A stretch of 64,000 nucleotides of DNA from Mesobacillus foraminis (lineage in GTDB: Bacteria; Bacillota; Bacilli; Bacillales; Cytobacillaceae): NCBI RefSeq assembly GCF_004340465.1, contig NZ_SLVV01000014.1, forward strand, positions 75,916-139,915, in the 5' to 3' direction. Numbering within the stretch: position 1 is the stretch's first letter; each line of letters opens with the position of its first letter. The notes beneath the pieces are model-generated. The model did no database searches, had not been told where the DNA came from, and worked only from the letters and a program-made list of their open reading frames with translations. Positions 51,598 to 60,079 of this stretch are shown here, piece by piece. The position numbers were made by a program, and so were the translations under genes.

Positions 51598-51706
51598 GAT
51601 GAAAAGCGTTAACCTTTGTTTATTTGACAAAAAAGATAGGAAGAATATGGAACGTTTTCTCTATTCATTCGTATTGTTAAAAAAACGAGGAGAGGGAAGG
51701 GGTCAC

Positions 51707-52366
51707 ATGAGCGTCGCGGAAAAAGCTGCACCACTTCAAGTAAATAGGATGGCAGTTTATTTGCTAGTATTTTTTTTCGTATGGAGTTTAAAAGAATTAT
51801 GGCTGATTGAGTAGATTTACATGTTCGGTGACATACGATCACCTTTATTGGAAGCGTTTGTTAAGAGTGTGATCTGGATCATTCCTGTCTGGTTATTGAA
51901 CAAGTATTCTTTACGTGCTGATCCAGTCATCTATTTGAAATTGAATGAGAAGGTTAAGAGAGGGCTGTTGTGGGGCATTGCTCTCTCGCTACTGTTGGGT
52001 GGAGGGTTAATTCTGGAAGCATTCATCTTTGACAACGCAGCCTTTCATTTTTCGTTATCATTTGATGATTATCTAAATACTTTTATTATGGCTGGCCTTG
52101 CCGAAGAAATTGTTTTTAGAGGGCTGATTTTACAGGAAATCAATAAAAGAATGGCTTTTTGGAAGGCAAACGGGATCACGGCTCTTTTGTTTTTAGTCAT
52201 CCATTATCCGATCTGGATTTACAATGACCTTTTTCATCACTATGGCAGCCATCTTTACGTTTTCTGTATCGGCTTGCTTTTTGGTTATATTTTTAAAAAG
52301 ACGGGTTCCTTATGGGCGGTCATTTTGATTCACGGCTTTCACAATTTTTTTCTAAGCATCATATAA
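51707..52366 (+). pseudogene. CPBP intramembrane protease gene split by an in-frame TAG
   Basis: ATG 51707 (GGAAGGGG upstream) opens MSVAEKAAPLQVNRMAVYLL and runs through a first helix to ELWLIE, then TAG at 51812-51814. The same frame continues IYMFGDIRSPLLEAFVKSVI to TAA. The second part carries the CPBP signatures AGLAEEIVFRGLILQEI (Glu-Glu and Arg), FLVIHYPI and VILIHGFHNFF (second and third metal ligands). Only this one codon separates the halves, so it is a nonsense mutation or a readthrough. The remainder from ATG 51821 could start on its own, but lacks a ribosome site. Confidence 0.8.
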
Positions 52367-52551
52367 ATAGAGTTCGTGACCAAGTGTAAGTAAAGGATAG
52401 CAAAAATCAGGGTAGTAGTTTCGCCTGCAGGTACAAATGCCTTTTTTGTAAAAGTTAAACGCTTGTCTATACATAAATCGACCGTCATAAATAGTATATA
52501 TTAACCCTGATGAAATGCAGGGATTCATAGAAACGAAGCGAGGTGAACAAA

Positions 52552-52794
52552 ATGGGAAAACGTAATAATCTCAAGAAGATCATGAAGAAACTTCCTCCTG
52601 GTTATCCAATGAGCCGTATCCTGGTTAATGGAGCTGCGGCAGATGTGACTCAATTCGTTAACGAAAAAGAAGGTCTGGCTTACTTTGATGTTGCTGGCCA
52701 AGTAGGTGTCTATGAGGCTAAGAAAATCAACGGAATGCTTTTTGGAGCCGCGGCTGACGCTGGTGAAGAAGAGGAAGAAGCTGGTGGTTGCTAA
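52552..52794 (+). CDS. Small conserved-looking protein, 80 aa
   Basis: From ATG 52552 with CGAGGTGA 6 nt upstream. Sequence MGKRNNLKKIMKKLPPGYPM, RILVNGAAADVTQFVNEKEG, AYFDVAGQVGVYEAKKING, with an acidic glycine tail (GEEEEEAGGC). Basic head, acidic end and single C-terminal Cys. Not a known family to me. Strong terminator at 52809-52840 makes it a complete unit. Confidence 0.7.
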   Translation: MGKRNNLKKIMKKLPPGYPMSRILVNGAAADVTQFVNEKEGLAYFDVAGQVGVYEAKKINGMLFGAAADAGEEEEEAGGC

Positions 52795-52808
52795 GAGTGA
52801 TTTCCTAA

Positions 52809-52840
52809 GAGATAGCTGGGATACAGCTATCTCTTTTAAT
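52809..52840 (+). terminator. Intrinsic terminator
   Basis: AGAGATAGCT and AGCTATCTCT stem with loop GGGATAC, then TTTTAAT. Confidence 0.85.
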
Positions 52841-53125
52841 TTGGAGTTTTCGAACCAACTAGATGGCAAAAGAAAGTTGGAATGCATTGTCTTGGGAATA
52901 CTTTGAAATATCTTCTATCCTTAGCAGCAGAAACAAAAGGGATCTCCAACACCAAACCGACGTACATAAGTATCGTTAAAATAAAATTCGTCAACTAAAA
53001 ATGTTTTGTCTGAAAAGGAAACGAAGCATTCTTAGTGTAATAAGATGAAGGATTTAGATGAGGAAGGTAATATTTATCATTTTTTAGGTGATAGTAGTGA
53101 TAAACGTTCAGTAAGGGTGATATGC
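52841..53125. other. Intergenic, no recognised gene
   Basis: About 285 bp before the CBO0543-like gene. The longer frame from 53045 lacks a ribosome site. Confidence 0.4.
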
Positions 53126-53632
53126 ATGCGGATACTTTTGTCCCTAATCCTAGTGATTAGTTGCTGGAAGCTTGGAGATATCAAAAATTGGAGAACATAT
53201 TATCCCACTATTTTGTATGTTATTATTAATAACTTATTGTATAGCTTTTTCGTTAGTGAAAAGAAATATTTTCTGTGGAAGTTAGAACCTGATTTTTTAT
53301 TGAATCCTACCTTTTCTTTTTTAGTACAAAACTTCATTATTTTTCCGTGCCTTATCATCCTGTTCTTGTCCTACTTACCTAAATATCAGCATAAAAAAAT
53401 TACCTATATAATCCTAGCGGCATCAATTCTTGCGGGTATTGAATTCATCATGTATCTTACTGGCAGAATCACCTATCATCATGGTTGGAACTTTTGGTGG
53501 TCCATTGGGTTTAATATTTTATGGGTTCTTATGATGAAATTACATTTTTATAAGCCCATTCCAGCTTGGGTTGTTTCTTTTATCATTACAGCATTTTTTA
53601 TTATTTACTTTCACGTACCATTGCCTGAATAG
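53126..53632 (+). CDS. CBO0543-like membrane protein
   Basis: 168 aa from ATG 53126 (AAGGGTGA 6 nt upstream). Five hydrophobic helices and characteristic segments WRTYYPTILYVIINNLLYSF, KYFLWKLEPDF, and TYHHGWNFWWSIGFNILWVL. These match the CBO0543 family of Bacillus and Clostridium membrane proteins of unknown function. A second, shorter relative follows at 53760, so the two probably work together or arose by duplication. Confidence 0.7.
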   Translation: MRILLSLILVISCWKLGDIKNWRTYYPTILYVIINNLLYSFFVSEKKYFLWKLEPDFLLNPTFSFLVQNFIIFPCLIILFLSYLPKYQHKKITYIILAASILAGIEFIMYLTGRITYHHGWNFWWSIGFNILWVLMMKLHFYKPIPAWVVSFIITAFFIIYFHVPLPE

Positions 53633-53759
53633 TAACCATTCTTTAACTATAATAAAGGAGCTTAAGAATCGGGCCGAGACCCTCGCAGTTCCTTCTCAAC
53701 TTATGAGTAAAGTGAGTTTTAAATTGTTTTCTTACTAAACAAACTAAGGGGAAATCTCT

Positions 53760-54218
53760 GTGTGGGAACTTGTATATGTATGTTTTGCTATTTTTAATGC
53801 AGCTGCATTAGTCATACCCAAAAAACTAAGCAATATTGAAATTTATGCTACTACCTTTTTTGCCTTCACCTATGGAGTTACAATAGATATGATATTAGAT
53901 TTACATTACGGACTTTACGGATATTTTGAAGAAGGATTTCAATGGTTAGGACTTCTAGGTATCGTTCTTTATTTTCCCTCCATCAGCATTTTGTTTTTAA
54001 ATCTATATCCATTAGAGAATAAGACAAGTAAAAAGATTATATATATAATTGCTTGGACATTATTTTCGATTACTTTTGAATGGTTTTGTCTTCATACTCA
54101 TTTTTTTTATTACAATGGGTGGAAAATATGGTATTCAGCACTTGCCTACCCAGTCATATTTTCAATCCTTCTATTGAATCTTAAGTTAGTTCGAAAACTG
54201 GTTCATCTGAATGTTTAA
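53760..54218 (+). CDS. CBO0543-like membrane protein, second copy
   Basis: 152 aa from GTG 53760 with AAGGGGAA upstream. Helices (LVYVCFAIFNAAALVIPKKL, TTFFAFTYGVTIDMILDLHY, IVLYFPSISILFLNLYPLE) and the hallmark FYYNGWKIWYSALAYPVIFS. Similar to the upstream membrane protein mainly in the aromatic-Asn/His-Gly-Trp-x-x-Trp loop. Function unknown. Single-gene distance of 127 bp suggests a separate promoter. Confidence 0.75.
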   Translation: MWELVYVCFAIFNAAALVIPKKLSNIEIYATTFFAFTYGVTIDMILDLHYGLYGYFEEGFQWLGLLGIVLYFPSISILFLNLYPLENKTSKKIIYIIAWTLFSITFEWFCLHTHFFYYNGWKIWYSALAYPVIFSILLLNLKLVRKLVHLNV

Positions 54219-54306
54219 AAGTTACTGAGTTCCCATTGCAATTTTCATTTCAATTTAGGAAACCTTCTGGAAAAGTGGAATTAAAAATGGCAGAACACGA
54301 TTAATA

Positions 54307-54498
54307 ATGTGTTTTATAAGATACTATAAATTGTTCTCCAAGAAACAAAGAGATCAGGTGAGACCGGGAACGGAAGTCCTTTTATCTTTAACACAATATA
54401 AAGAATTAAAAAAACACTTGATTAAAGCGCTTTCATCATATAAGTTTTACATAAGCCAGGGGTATTCATTATGGTTGGATTGTAAAGGGGAGAGATGA
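54307..54498 (+). CDS. Hypothetical protein, about 63 aa
   Basis: Not recognised. No clear ribosome site before ATG 54307. Basic, soluble-looking (KKQRDQVRPGTEVLLSLTQY, LKKHLIKALSSYKFYIS). The stop at 54498 lies 4 bp before the start of the next small gene, which argues for a real pair. Confidence 0.45.
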   Translation: MCFIRYYKLFSKKQRDQVRPGTEVLLSLTQYKELKKHLIKALSSYKFYISQGYSLWLDCKGER

Positions 54499-54502
54499 AG
54501 CA

Positions 54503-54712
54503 ATGAATAAAAACAGAGTGGATTATCATTTAAGAGATCGTGTTCTTTTAAGTACGACAATCGAACATTGGGATCAATATGTAGCTTCGTTGCGAGCCAG
54601 CGACACTGTAACAATCTACAAACAAGAGTATATTGTAAATAAAATTAACATGGTTCACGATTCTCAAAAGATCGTGCTAAAAGTAAACATAGAGCCATTG
54701 AAACTTAAATAG
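54503..54712 (+). CDS. Hypothetical protein, 69 aa
   Basis: Not recognised. GGGGAGAG lies upstream of ATG 54503, inside the end of the preceding gene, showing coupling. Sequence MNKNRVDYHLRDRVLLSTTI, then SLRASDTVTIYKQEYIVNKI and a charged tail. A compact beta-rich domain is plausible. A terminator follows at 54786-54812. Confidence 0.6.
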   Translation: MNKNRVDYHLRDRVLLSTTIEHWDQYVASLRASDTVTIYKQEYIVNKINMVHDSQKIVLKVNIEPLKLK

Positions 54713-54785
54713 TAAGCCTTTTGTTTTTTATACACAATCAGGAATTTTTGTTTAAATGAGATTGATACCAAGATTGATAGAGTCA

Positions 54786-54812
54786 GGCTGTCATATAGAC
54801 AGCTTTTTTTAT
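54786..54812 (+). terminator. Intrinsic terminator
   Basis: GGCTGTC, loop ATATA, GACAGC, then TTTTTTT. Confidence 0.85.
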
Positions 54813-55038
54813 TGAACGCCGTATGTATCTCCGGGATGTTAGGAAAGAAATGAATCCCAATAAATACCAAATTGAAAAGTACGCTAAGGTAAATGCCTAG
54901 CTGTAACAGAGGAAAAAGGTCTTGAGCACAATAAAAGAACGATAAAAAACATGTCGATTATTAATTGAACACTTGCTTTGCCAAATAAAGTAATATGAAT
55001 CTACGGCATTTAGGTTTTATTATTTGGGGGTGTATGCA
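54813..55038. other. Intergenic, no recognised gene
   Basis: About 225 bp; I see no gene. Probable promoter sequence for the secreted protein lies near its end. Confidence 0.4.
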
Positions 55039-55653
55039 TTGAAAAGATTAAGAGTGTTCATGTTGACGGTAGTATTTTTACTAACAATGGCCCTGCCAGC
55101 GATGGGGCAAGGCAGTCAAACTGATTCTCCTGCTCAAAAAAGTTCATTTAAGGAAGCTGTTTTTTCTGGTGTAAATGAAAATACGGAAACCTATGTAACC
55201 CTCTCTTCTTATTCGGGGAATAATGGTCAATACAATTTATTTATAGAGAAATTAAATTTTGAAAGTGAAGAATATTTTTATGGAGATACCGTCATTCCCG
55301 CATCGGAAGTGGAATTTAATACAACTAAAGGAACTGTAACGGTCAATAAAACAGTAGATGTATATAAAGTTGAATACGCTGATGATGGAACAGATTCTCC
55401 TAAGGAAACTTTCGTGGGTAAAGAATCGGTAAACCTTACTTGGACATTCAACCCTCGAAATTACTCAACCCATAAATTTACTGAAAAAAACATAGAATTA
55501 GATTTCGAGCAATATCTTCAGTTATCGAAGGGCACTACTAAAGACTACAAGGATGTCCAGGTAACTGGAAAAATAGGGGACACACTTACCGGTGATTATG
55601 AATTCTCCGGAGGTGCTGTATCTGCCGGAACGGCCTTTGCAATCATTAAATAG
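55039..55653 (+). CDS. Secreted protein, 204 aa
   Basis: TTG 55039 is preceded by TTGGGGGTG. Signal peptide KRLRVFMLTVVFLLTMALP followed by AMGQG. The mature part is Ser/Thr-rich with beta-strand character (ETYVTLSSYSGNNGQYNLFI, KTVDVYKVEYADDGTDSPKE) and ends VSAGTAFAIIK. No catalytic motif or anchor. Possibly a surface-associated beta-barrel or immunoglobulin-like protein; unassigned. A terminator lies at 55697-55737. Confidence 0.75.
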   Translation: MKRLRVFMLTVVFLLTMALPAMGQGSQTDSPAQKSSFKEAVFSGVNENTETYVTLSSYSGNNGQYNLFIEKLNFESEEYFYGDTVIPASEVEFNTTKGTVTVNKTVDVYKVEYADDGTDSPKETFVGKESVNLTWTFNPRNYSTHKFTEKNIELDFEQYLQLSKGTTKDYKDVQVTGKIGDTLTGDYEFSGGAVSAGTAFAIIK

Positions 55654-55696
55654 GGAAAAGGTCTTTTATTATAAGCCTAAATCCGCCATCCAGCAG

Positions 55697-55737
55697 CCAA
55701 AAGGCCGGTTTCTTTGACGGCCTTTTATTTTTTTCTG
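55697..55737 (+). terminator. Intrinsic terminator
   Basis: AAAAGGCCG and CGGCCTTTT stem, then ATTTTTTTC. Confidence 0.88.
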
Positions 55738-56614
55738 CAATTAGGTAAAAAGGAATCTATTTAGGAAGTTCGTCAGTCAAGTGAATGAACGAAGGTTCGC
55801 CTTTAAAATTTCCATTCCTAAAGATAGCTCGTCAAATGAATGGGCAGTAGATAAGGCAATACACCAAATACCGGTCAGGGGTTGTCTGTCTGCTACTAAA
55901 TCGATCGGAATGAAAAATCCTTAATCCCGCGCCTTTTCAAATCTGCTTCCAGCTTTTGAGAATGAATGTCCCCCTGGATAGGAAGTCAGCGATAGAAGGT
56001 ATTTAAGTATCGGGTGCAAGCGCTGAACTTATAGGCTGTCATTATGGCAGCCTTTTTCTAATTGCCCTAACGGCGGTTAGTCTTATTCGATTCGCTAAAG
56101 GGATGATACTGTATATCTGGTTAACGTAACTGTAAACCTTTTGCTGCCCGTGCATTCTGTCTCATACCTCAGTTTTCCCCTAACCCTATATTGACATCAC
56201 CACTTATTGTTTCCTCCATGAATTCCTTCATCTTAAGATTATAGATCGTGTTCAGTGTCTTTTAATCCTTTGGATATCGTTCGCTGTCTATCATGCAAAA
56301 ATCATCCGTCGCCGTTATGTTTCCTTCTTTTGGAACAGTCAGGAAATATTGCATACCTTTTAATCCAAAATGTAACTTTTCTTTTAATCGTTTATTATAT
56401 TTATCTTATAACTTATAAGCATATCATGATATTAGATATAAGTATTGGCTATGTCATTAAGACATAACTATAATAAATATAATAGAAAAAGTCGTATTTA
56501 ATGTGAGTGCTTTTAAAAATAAAGTTGAGATAAACAGTTTATTAGAAAAACAGATTAAGTCCTATCTGGACCATTCAATATCCCTATTTCATAGGGTGCA
56601 TGGAGGAGTTCAAA
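55738..56614. other. Long intergenic region with one terminator
   Basis: Nearly 900 bp. An AACGGGTGC-type element (TTTAAGTATCGGGTGCAAGC) with stem AGGCTG/CAGCCT and TTTTT lies at about 56003-56057. Other frames (56255-56467) lack starts. No RNA gene recognised. AT-rich repeats near 56390-56500 are ordinary. Confidence 0.4.
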
Positions 56615-57322
56615 ATGTCAAAAGAGATAAAAGTTGCACTGGTCACCGGCGGGAATCGAGGAATTGGATATGAGCTGGTCAAGCAATTGGCAATGAAAAA
56701 TTTTAAGGTCATTTTGTCAAGTCGAAATCCAGAGACGGGTCATAAAGCAGCGCAAAATCTTAAGGAGTCAAACCTGGATGTTTCGCACGTAGTAATGGAT
56801 GTGGATAATCAAGAAAGCATCCATCAAGCTGCAGTTGAAATAAATGAGCAATATGGAAGATTAGATGTATTGATTAATAATGCTGGCGTGTATTTAGAGG
56901 GGAGTAAAAAGCTAGTAGCGATGGACCATTCCATACTGGAGAGAACAATGACAACTAATTTCTTCGGTGCTTACCATGTCATCCGTTCCTTCATTCCCCT
57001 CATGGAAAAACAGGGGTACGGAAGAATTATTAATGTTTCCTCAGAATATGGGGCGATGAGCGAAATGTCATATTCAGGAGAAGGCGCTTATAAATTGTCT
57101 AAACTGGCCCTAAATGGATTGACACGATTAATTGCTGCAGAAATCAAAGGAGACATAAAAATAAATGCTGTTGATCCAGGGTGGGTTAGTTCAGATATGG
57201 GTGGACCATCGGCTCCTAGAACTCCAAGGCAAGCAGCCGAGTCCATCCTGTGGTTAGCAACAGTTGGTCCTGAAGGTCCTAATGGTGAATTCTTCAGAGA
57301 TGGTAAACAAATCAGCTGGTAA
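56615..57322 (+). CDS. SDR family oxidoreductase
   Basis: 235 aa from ATG 56615 with GGAGGAG upstream. Short-chain dehydrogenase: VALVTGGNRGIGYELVKQLA (Rossmann loop), GRLDVLINNAGVYLEG, and catalytic Ser-Tyr-Lys within INVSSEYGAMSEMSYSGEG and AYKLSKLALNGL. The C-terminal VDPGWVSSDMGGPSAPRTP block resembles carbonyl-reductase type SDRs. The HPr-like gene follows after 51 bp. Confidence 0.92.
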   Translation: MSKEIKVALVTGGNRGIGYELVKQLAMKNFKVILSSRNPETGHKAAQNLKESNLDVSHVVMDVDNQESIHQAAVEINEQYGRLDVLINNAGVYLEGSKKLVAMDHSILERTMTTNFFGAYHVIRSFIPLMEKQGYGRIINVSSEYGAMSEMSYSGEGAYKLSKLALNGLTRLIAAEIKGDIKINAVDPGWVSSDMGGPSAPRTPRQAAESILWLATVGPEGPNGEFFRDGKQISW

Positions 57323-57373
57323 AAGTGAGTTGCGCAAATCCTTTCTGGATGAACTCGAAAGGAGGGGTGAAAA

Positions 57374-57721
57374 GTGATTAAAAAGCGTTATAAAATAATT
57401 GGTGTTACGGGATTTGCCCATCCGGCATGCTTGATCATAAGAGATGCTTCTAAGTTCAAATCTAAACTATTTCTTGAGTACAAGAGTGTTTCTGTCAACC
57501 TGAAAAACACCCCCTATTCGTTGATGGAGCTTATGTCTTTAAACATTAAACCTGGAACTTATGTCGAGATTACTGCAAATGGGTGTGACGAACACGCTGC
57601 TTTACAAGCGATAGAAAACTCTTTGAGTGAAGGCCTGTATATTGAGCCGGAAAAGCGAGGAGATAATTGGATTTTTTCGAAAGAATTATGCCCTTTTTGT
57701 GAGGAAGCTGATTTGAGATGA
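57374..57721 (+). CDS. HPr/Crh-like protein without the canonical phosphorylation His
   Basis: 115 aa from GTG 57374 with AAAGGAGGGG upstream. It follows the HPr fold: YKIIGVTGFAHPACLIIRDA, SKFKSKLFLEYKSVSVNLK, SLMELMSLNIKPGTYVEITA, NGCDEHAALQAIENSL. The HPr active-site block GIHARPAT is GFAHPAC, so a His lies next to the Pro but not at the His15 position. The regulatory Ser46 equivalent appears as YSLMELMSL (Ser49), with a 4-residue insertion in front. A C-terminal tail adds CPFC. The pattern resembles Crh (no His15, Ser46 kept). Role inferred as regulatory. Confidence 0.7.
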   Translation: MIKKRYKIIGVTGFAHPACLIIRDASKFKSKLFLEYKSVSVNLKNTPYSLMELMSLNIKPGTYVEITANGCDEHAALQAIENSLSEGLYIEPEKRGDNWIFSKELCPFCEEADLR

Positions 57722-57806
57722 AGCATCTTGATCATAACGATTTTTGTATTGTTACCATAAATGATTTACTTGCAAGTTTAGTCTAGGAAAACCTAAAAAT
57801 ATGTAG

Positions 57807-57846
57807 TAAAGGGCGATTTCTTCAAGATGAAGGTCGCCATTTTTGT
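57807..57846 (+). terminator. Intrinsic terminator
   Basis: GGCGA and TCGCC stem with inner CTTCA-aga-TGAAG, then ATTTTTG; ends the HPr-like gene. Confidence 0.75.
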
Positions 57847-57987
57847 TATGTAATGAGAGAAATTGGAAAAATCGTGTACTTTATCTTTTGAGTGCTTTAG
57901 TTGTATAAATGAACCGGGCTAATATTTTATCACACTCTGCGCATTTGATTAAAGCGCTGCGGAGCAAGACTTAAGCAAGGAAAGCAC

Positions 57988-58032
57988 CAAAAAAGCCCAT
58001 TTTCCACGAACAACTAATATCGGGCTTTTTGT
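57988..58032 (+). terminator. Intrinsic terminator, orphan
   Basis: AAAAAGCCC and GGGCTTTTT with a long loop, no gene directly before it. Confidence 0.75.
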
Positions 58033-58084
58033 CGAAAAGTTTTTTTGACAAGTGGAGCTATTTAGTAATCCTATATACTAGTAA

Positions 58085-58097
58085 TCAGTAACACTGA
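58085..58097. promoter_or_regulatory. Candidate PadR operator TCAGTAACACTGA
   Basis: Inverted repeat TCAGT-aac-ACTGA, 74 bp before the padR start. An almost identical site lies at 59097. Confidence 0.6.
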
Positions 58098-58170
58098 ATA
58101 GTGGAAACGCTCAATACATTTACAACTTATTACTCAAAAATATAAGTAAAAGAAATGGGGGGGTAAAAAA

Positions 58171-58503
58171 TTGGAAAATATCACGGAAATGCTGAAAGGG
58201 GTGCTTGAGGGTTGTGTGCTAGAAATTATCAGCCGCGGTGAAACTTACGGCTATGAAATCACACAACAGCTGCGAGAACTCGGCTTCACTGATGTGGTTG
58301 AAGGCACAGTTTATACGATTACCATGCGGCTTGAGAAAAACAATCTGGTGGACATTGAGAAAAAGCCATCCACAATGGGACCGCCCAGAAAATTTTACAC
58401 ACTCAACGCAGCAGGTCAAAAGCAACTCGAAATTTTTTGGGAAAAATGGGACTTCGTCTCGAGTAAAATAAACGAACTTAAAACTAAAATAAAAGTAAAG
58501 TAA
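58171..58503 (+). CDS. PadR-family regulator
   Basis: 110 aa from TTG 58171 with GGGGGGG upstream. Winged-helix PadR signatures: MLKGVLEGCVLEIISRGETY, GYEITQQLRELGFTDVVEG and GTVYTITMRLEKNNLVDIE, GPPRKFYTLNAAGQKQLE. PadR proteins repress their own operon and the neighbouring DUF1048 or transporter genes. It precedes the DUF1048 gene by 12 bp, a common arrangement, so the two form an operon. The operator candidate at 58085 is likely involved. Confidence 0.9.
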   Translation: MENITEMLKGVLEGCVLEIISRGETYGYEITQQLRELGFTDVVEGTVYTITMRLEKNNLVDIEKKPSTMGPPRKFYTLNAAGQKQLEIFWEKWDFVSSKINELKTKIKVK

Positions 58504-58515
58504 AGGAGAAATAAT

Positions 58516-58854
58516 ATGACTATTTTTGAAAAGATTATTGGAAGTCTGGATGACAAACGGGAATGGAAGGCGATGGAAGCGCGTGCGAAGTCACTTCCAA
58601 CTGAGTACCGCAACGCTTACAACGCCATCAAAAAATATTTGTGGACCGCAGGCGGCCCCTCCGACTGGAAAGACAGCAGCCGTATCTTTGGCGGCATTCT
58701 CGATCTTTTCGAGGAAGGTGCCGCGGAAGGCAAAAAAGTCACTGACCTAACGGGCAAGGACGTTGCTGCTTTCTGCGACGAGCTAGTGAAGGACGAGAAA
58801 ACCTGGAAGGACAAATACCGCAAGAAATTAAACGATACGATTGATCGTGGCTAA
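58516..58854 (+). CDS. DUF1048 domain protein
   Basis: 112 aa with AAAGGAGAAA upstream. All-helical DUF1048 pattern: [37 protein letters not shown] and [37 protein letters not shown]. Such genes are usually paired with padR and their function is unknown. GC-richer than average in the window. Ends without a clear terminator. Confidence 0.88.
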   Translation: MTIFEKIIGSLDDKREWKAMEARAKSLPTEYRNAYNAIKKYLWTAGGPSDWKDSSRIFGGILDLFEEGAAEGKKVTDLTGKDVAAFCDELVKDEKTWKDKYRKKLNDTIDRG

Positions 58855-59318
58855 CGGCAAAGTTCTAGTGGATTTTTCGATAAGCAATAATCTCACAATG
58901 TCACAGGACGACTTGAATTCCTTTCCTAGGAACTACCAGCAAACGTAAAAACTAAGTCCGCAAGTTTTGTAAAGATATGAGATCATGAAGCGATTGAAAA
59001 GGGTAAACTCAATAGATACTCCCTATAGAATAACATTGTAATGTGTAACCCTTACTAATCCGTTTTTTTTAACACGGTAGTCAGTATTACGGGATATCAG
59101 TAAGACTGAGTAGTTAAAGAAAGGCATCTAACGCCTTGCTGCACTTTTTATATGGAAGAAAAGGATGGGAATGCAATGATTTCTTAAAAGGGGTAAAAAA
59201 TCCCTTAAAGGAGAGGGAGCAAAAAAGCAGCCTTTTCTTCCAATAAAGGTTACTTGAGAAGGAAAATGCCACATAAGAATAGAATGATTCAGGGGAAATG
59301 GGTATCTGGAGGAGATTT
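58855..59318. other. Intergenic with a second PadR-type site
   Basis: Holds TCAGTAAGACTGA at 59097-59109, nearly the same as the site before padR. Also a small hairpin AAGGC/GCCTT with T-run at about 59121-59150. No gene recognised. Confidence 0.45.
59097..59109. promoter_or_regulatory. Second TCAGT-N3-ACTGA site
   Basis: TCAGTAAGACTGA, differing from the site at 58085 only in the spacer. It lies upstream of the nucleotide kinase-like gene. Confidence 0.5.
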
Positions 59319-59876
59319 ATGAAATTCGTGCTTATATTTGGGTCCCAGGCAGCCGGCAAAATGACAGTAGGACAGGAATTGGAAAAAAGAACGGAATTGA
59401 AACTATTCCACAATCATATGACCATTGATTTACTTGCACCTATATTCGGATTTAATCCGGAAATGTGGAGATTGGTCAATTTGTTTCGTAAGGAAATATT
59501 TGAGTCAGTTGCAAAGAGTGACATGGAAGGTTTGATCTTTACATATGTGTGGGGATTTGACCTGCAAGAAGATTGGGATTATGTCAACAATATTTGTGGA
59601 ATTTTCGAGTCCAGAGGAGGGACAGTTTACTTTGTAGAACTTGAGGCGGATTTGGAAGAAAGACTTCGACGAAACAAAAGTCCTAACAGACTTGAACACA
59701 AGCCCACTAAAAGAAACGTTGAATGGTCTGAAAAAGAATTAAAGGCATCAATCGAAAAACACAGATTGAACTCCCATGAAGGTGAAATAAAAAAGGAACA
59801 ATATATAAAGATAAACAATACTGATTTGAGTGCTGCAGAGGCAGCCCAATTTATTAAAGAAAGATTTAACTTATAA
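59319..59876 (+). CDS. P-loop nucleotide/shikimate kinase-like protein
   Basis: 185 aa from ATG 59319 with GGAGGAG upstream. Walker A is GSQAAGKMTVG: Gly-x4-Gly-Lys followed by Met rather than the usual Ser/Thr, with Thr one position later. The rest (ELFHNHM-like helix, LIFTYVWGFDLQEDW, VYFVELEADLEERLRRNKSP) matches shikimate-kinase-like AAA proteins of Firmicutes. Substrate unknown. It may be a regulated gene under the PadR-type site at 59097. Confidence 0.8.
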   Translation: MKFVLIFGSQAAGKMTVGQELEKRTELKLFHNHMTIDLLAPIFGFNPEMWRLVNLFRKEIFESVAKSDMEGLIFTYVWGFDLQEDWDYVNNICGIFESRGGTVYFVELEADLEERLRRNKSPNRLEHKPTKRNVEWSEKELKASIEKHRLNSHEGEIKKEQYIKINNTDLSAAEAAQFIKERFNL

Positions 59877-60079
59877 ATCTTATGCAGAGTATTCTTCCGC
59901 TGGGAAGTTCCGCTTGATGTACAATTTTTTAATTTATTGATAATGATGTTCATTTTTTTACATGTCCATCATTCAGAAAGTAACATAGAGAGCTCTTTAT
60001 TATTTTCCTCTATTGAATAATGTTTATTACTTGTAAAGAAAGACTTTTGAGAAATATAACATAAATAGAAGGTGGAATT

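Larger units (their letters stand above)
57722..58084. other. Intergenic with two terminators
   Basis: Holds two plus-strand terminator hairpins (57807-57846 and 57988-58032), separated by about 140 bp without a gene; the second could end a small RNA. Confidence 0.45.
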
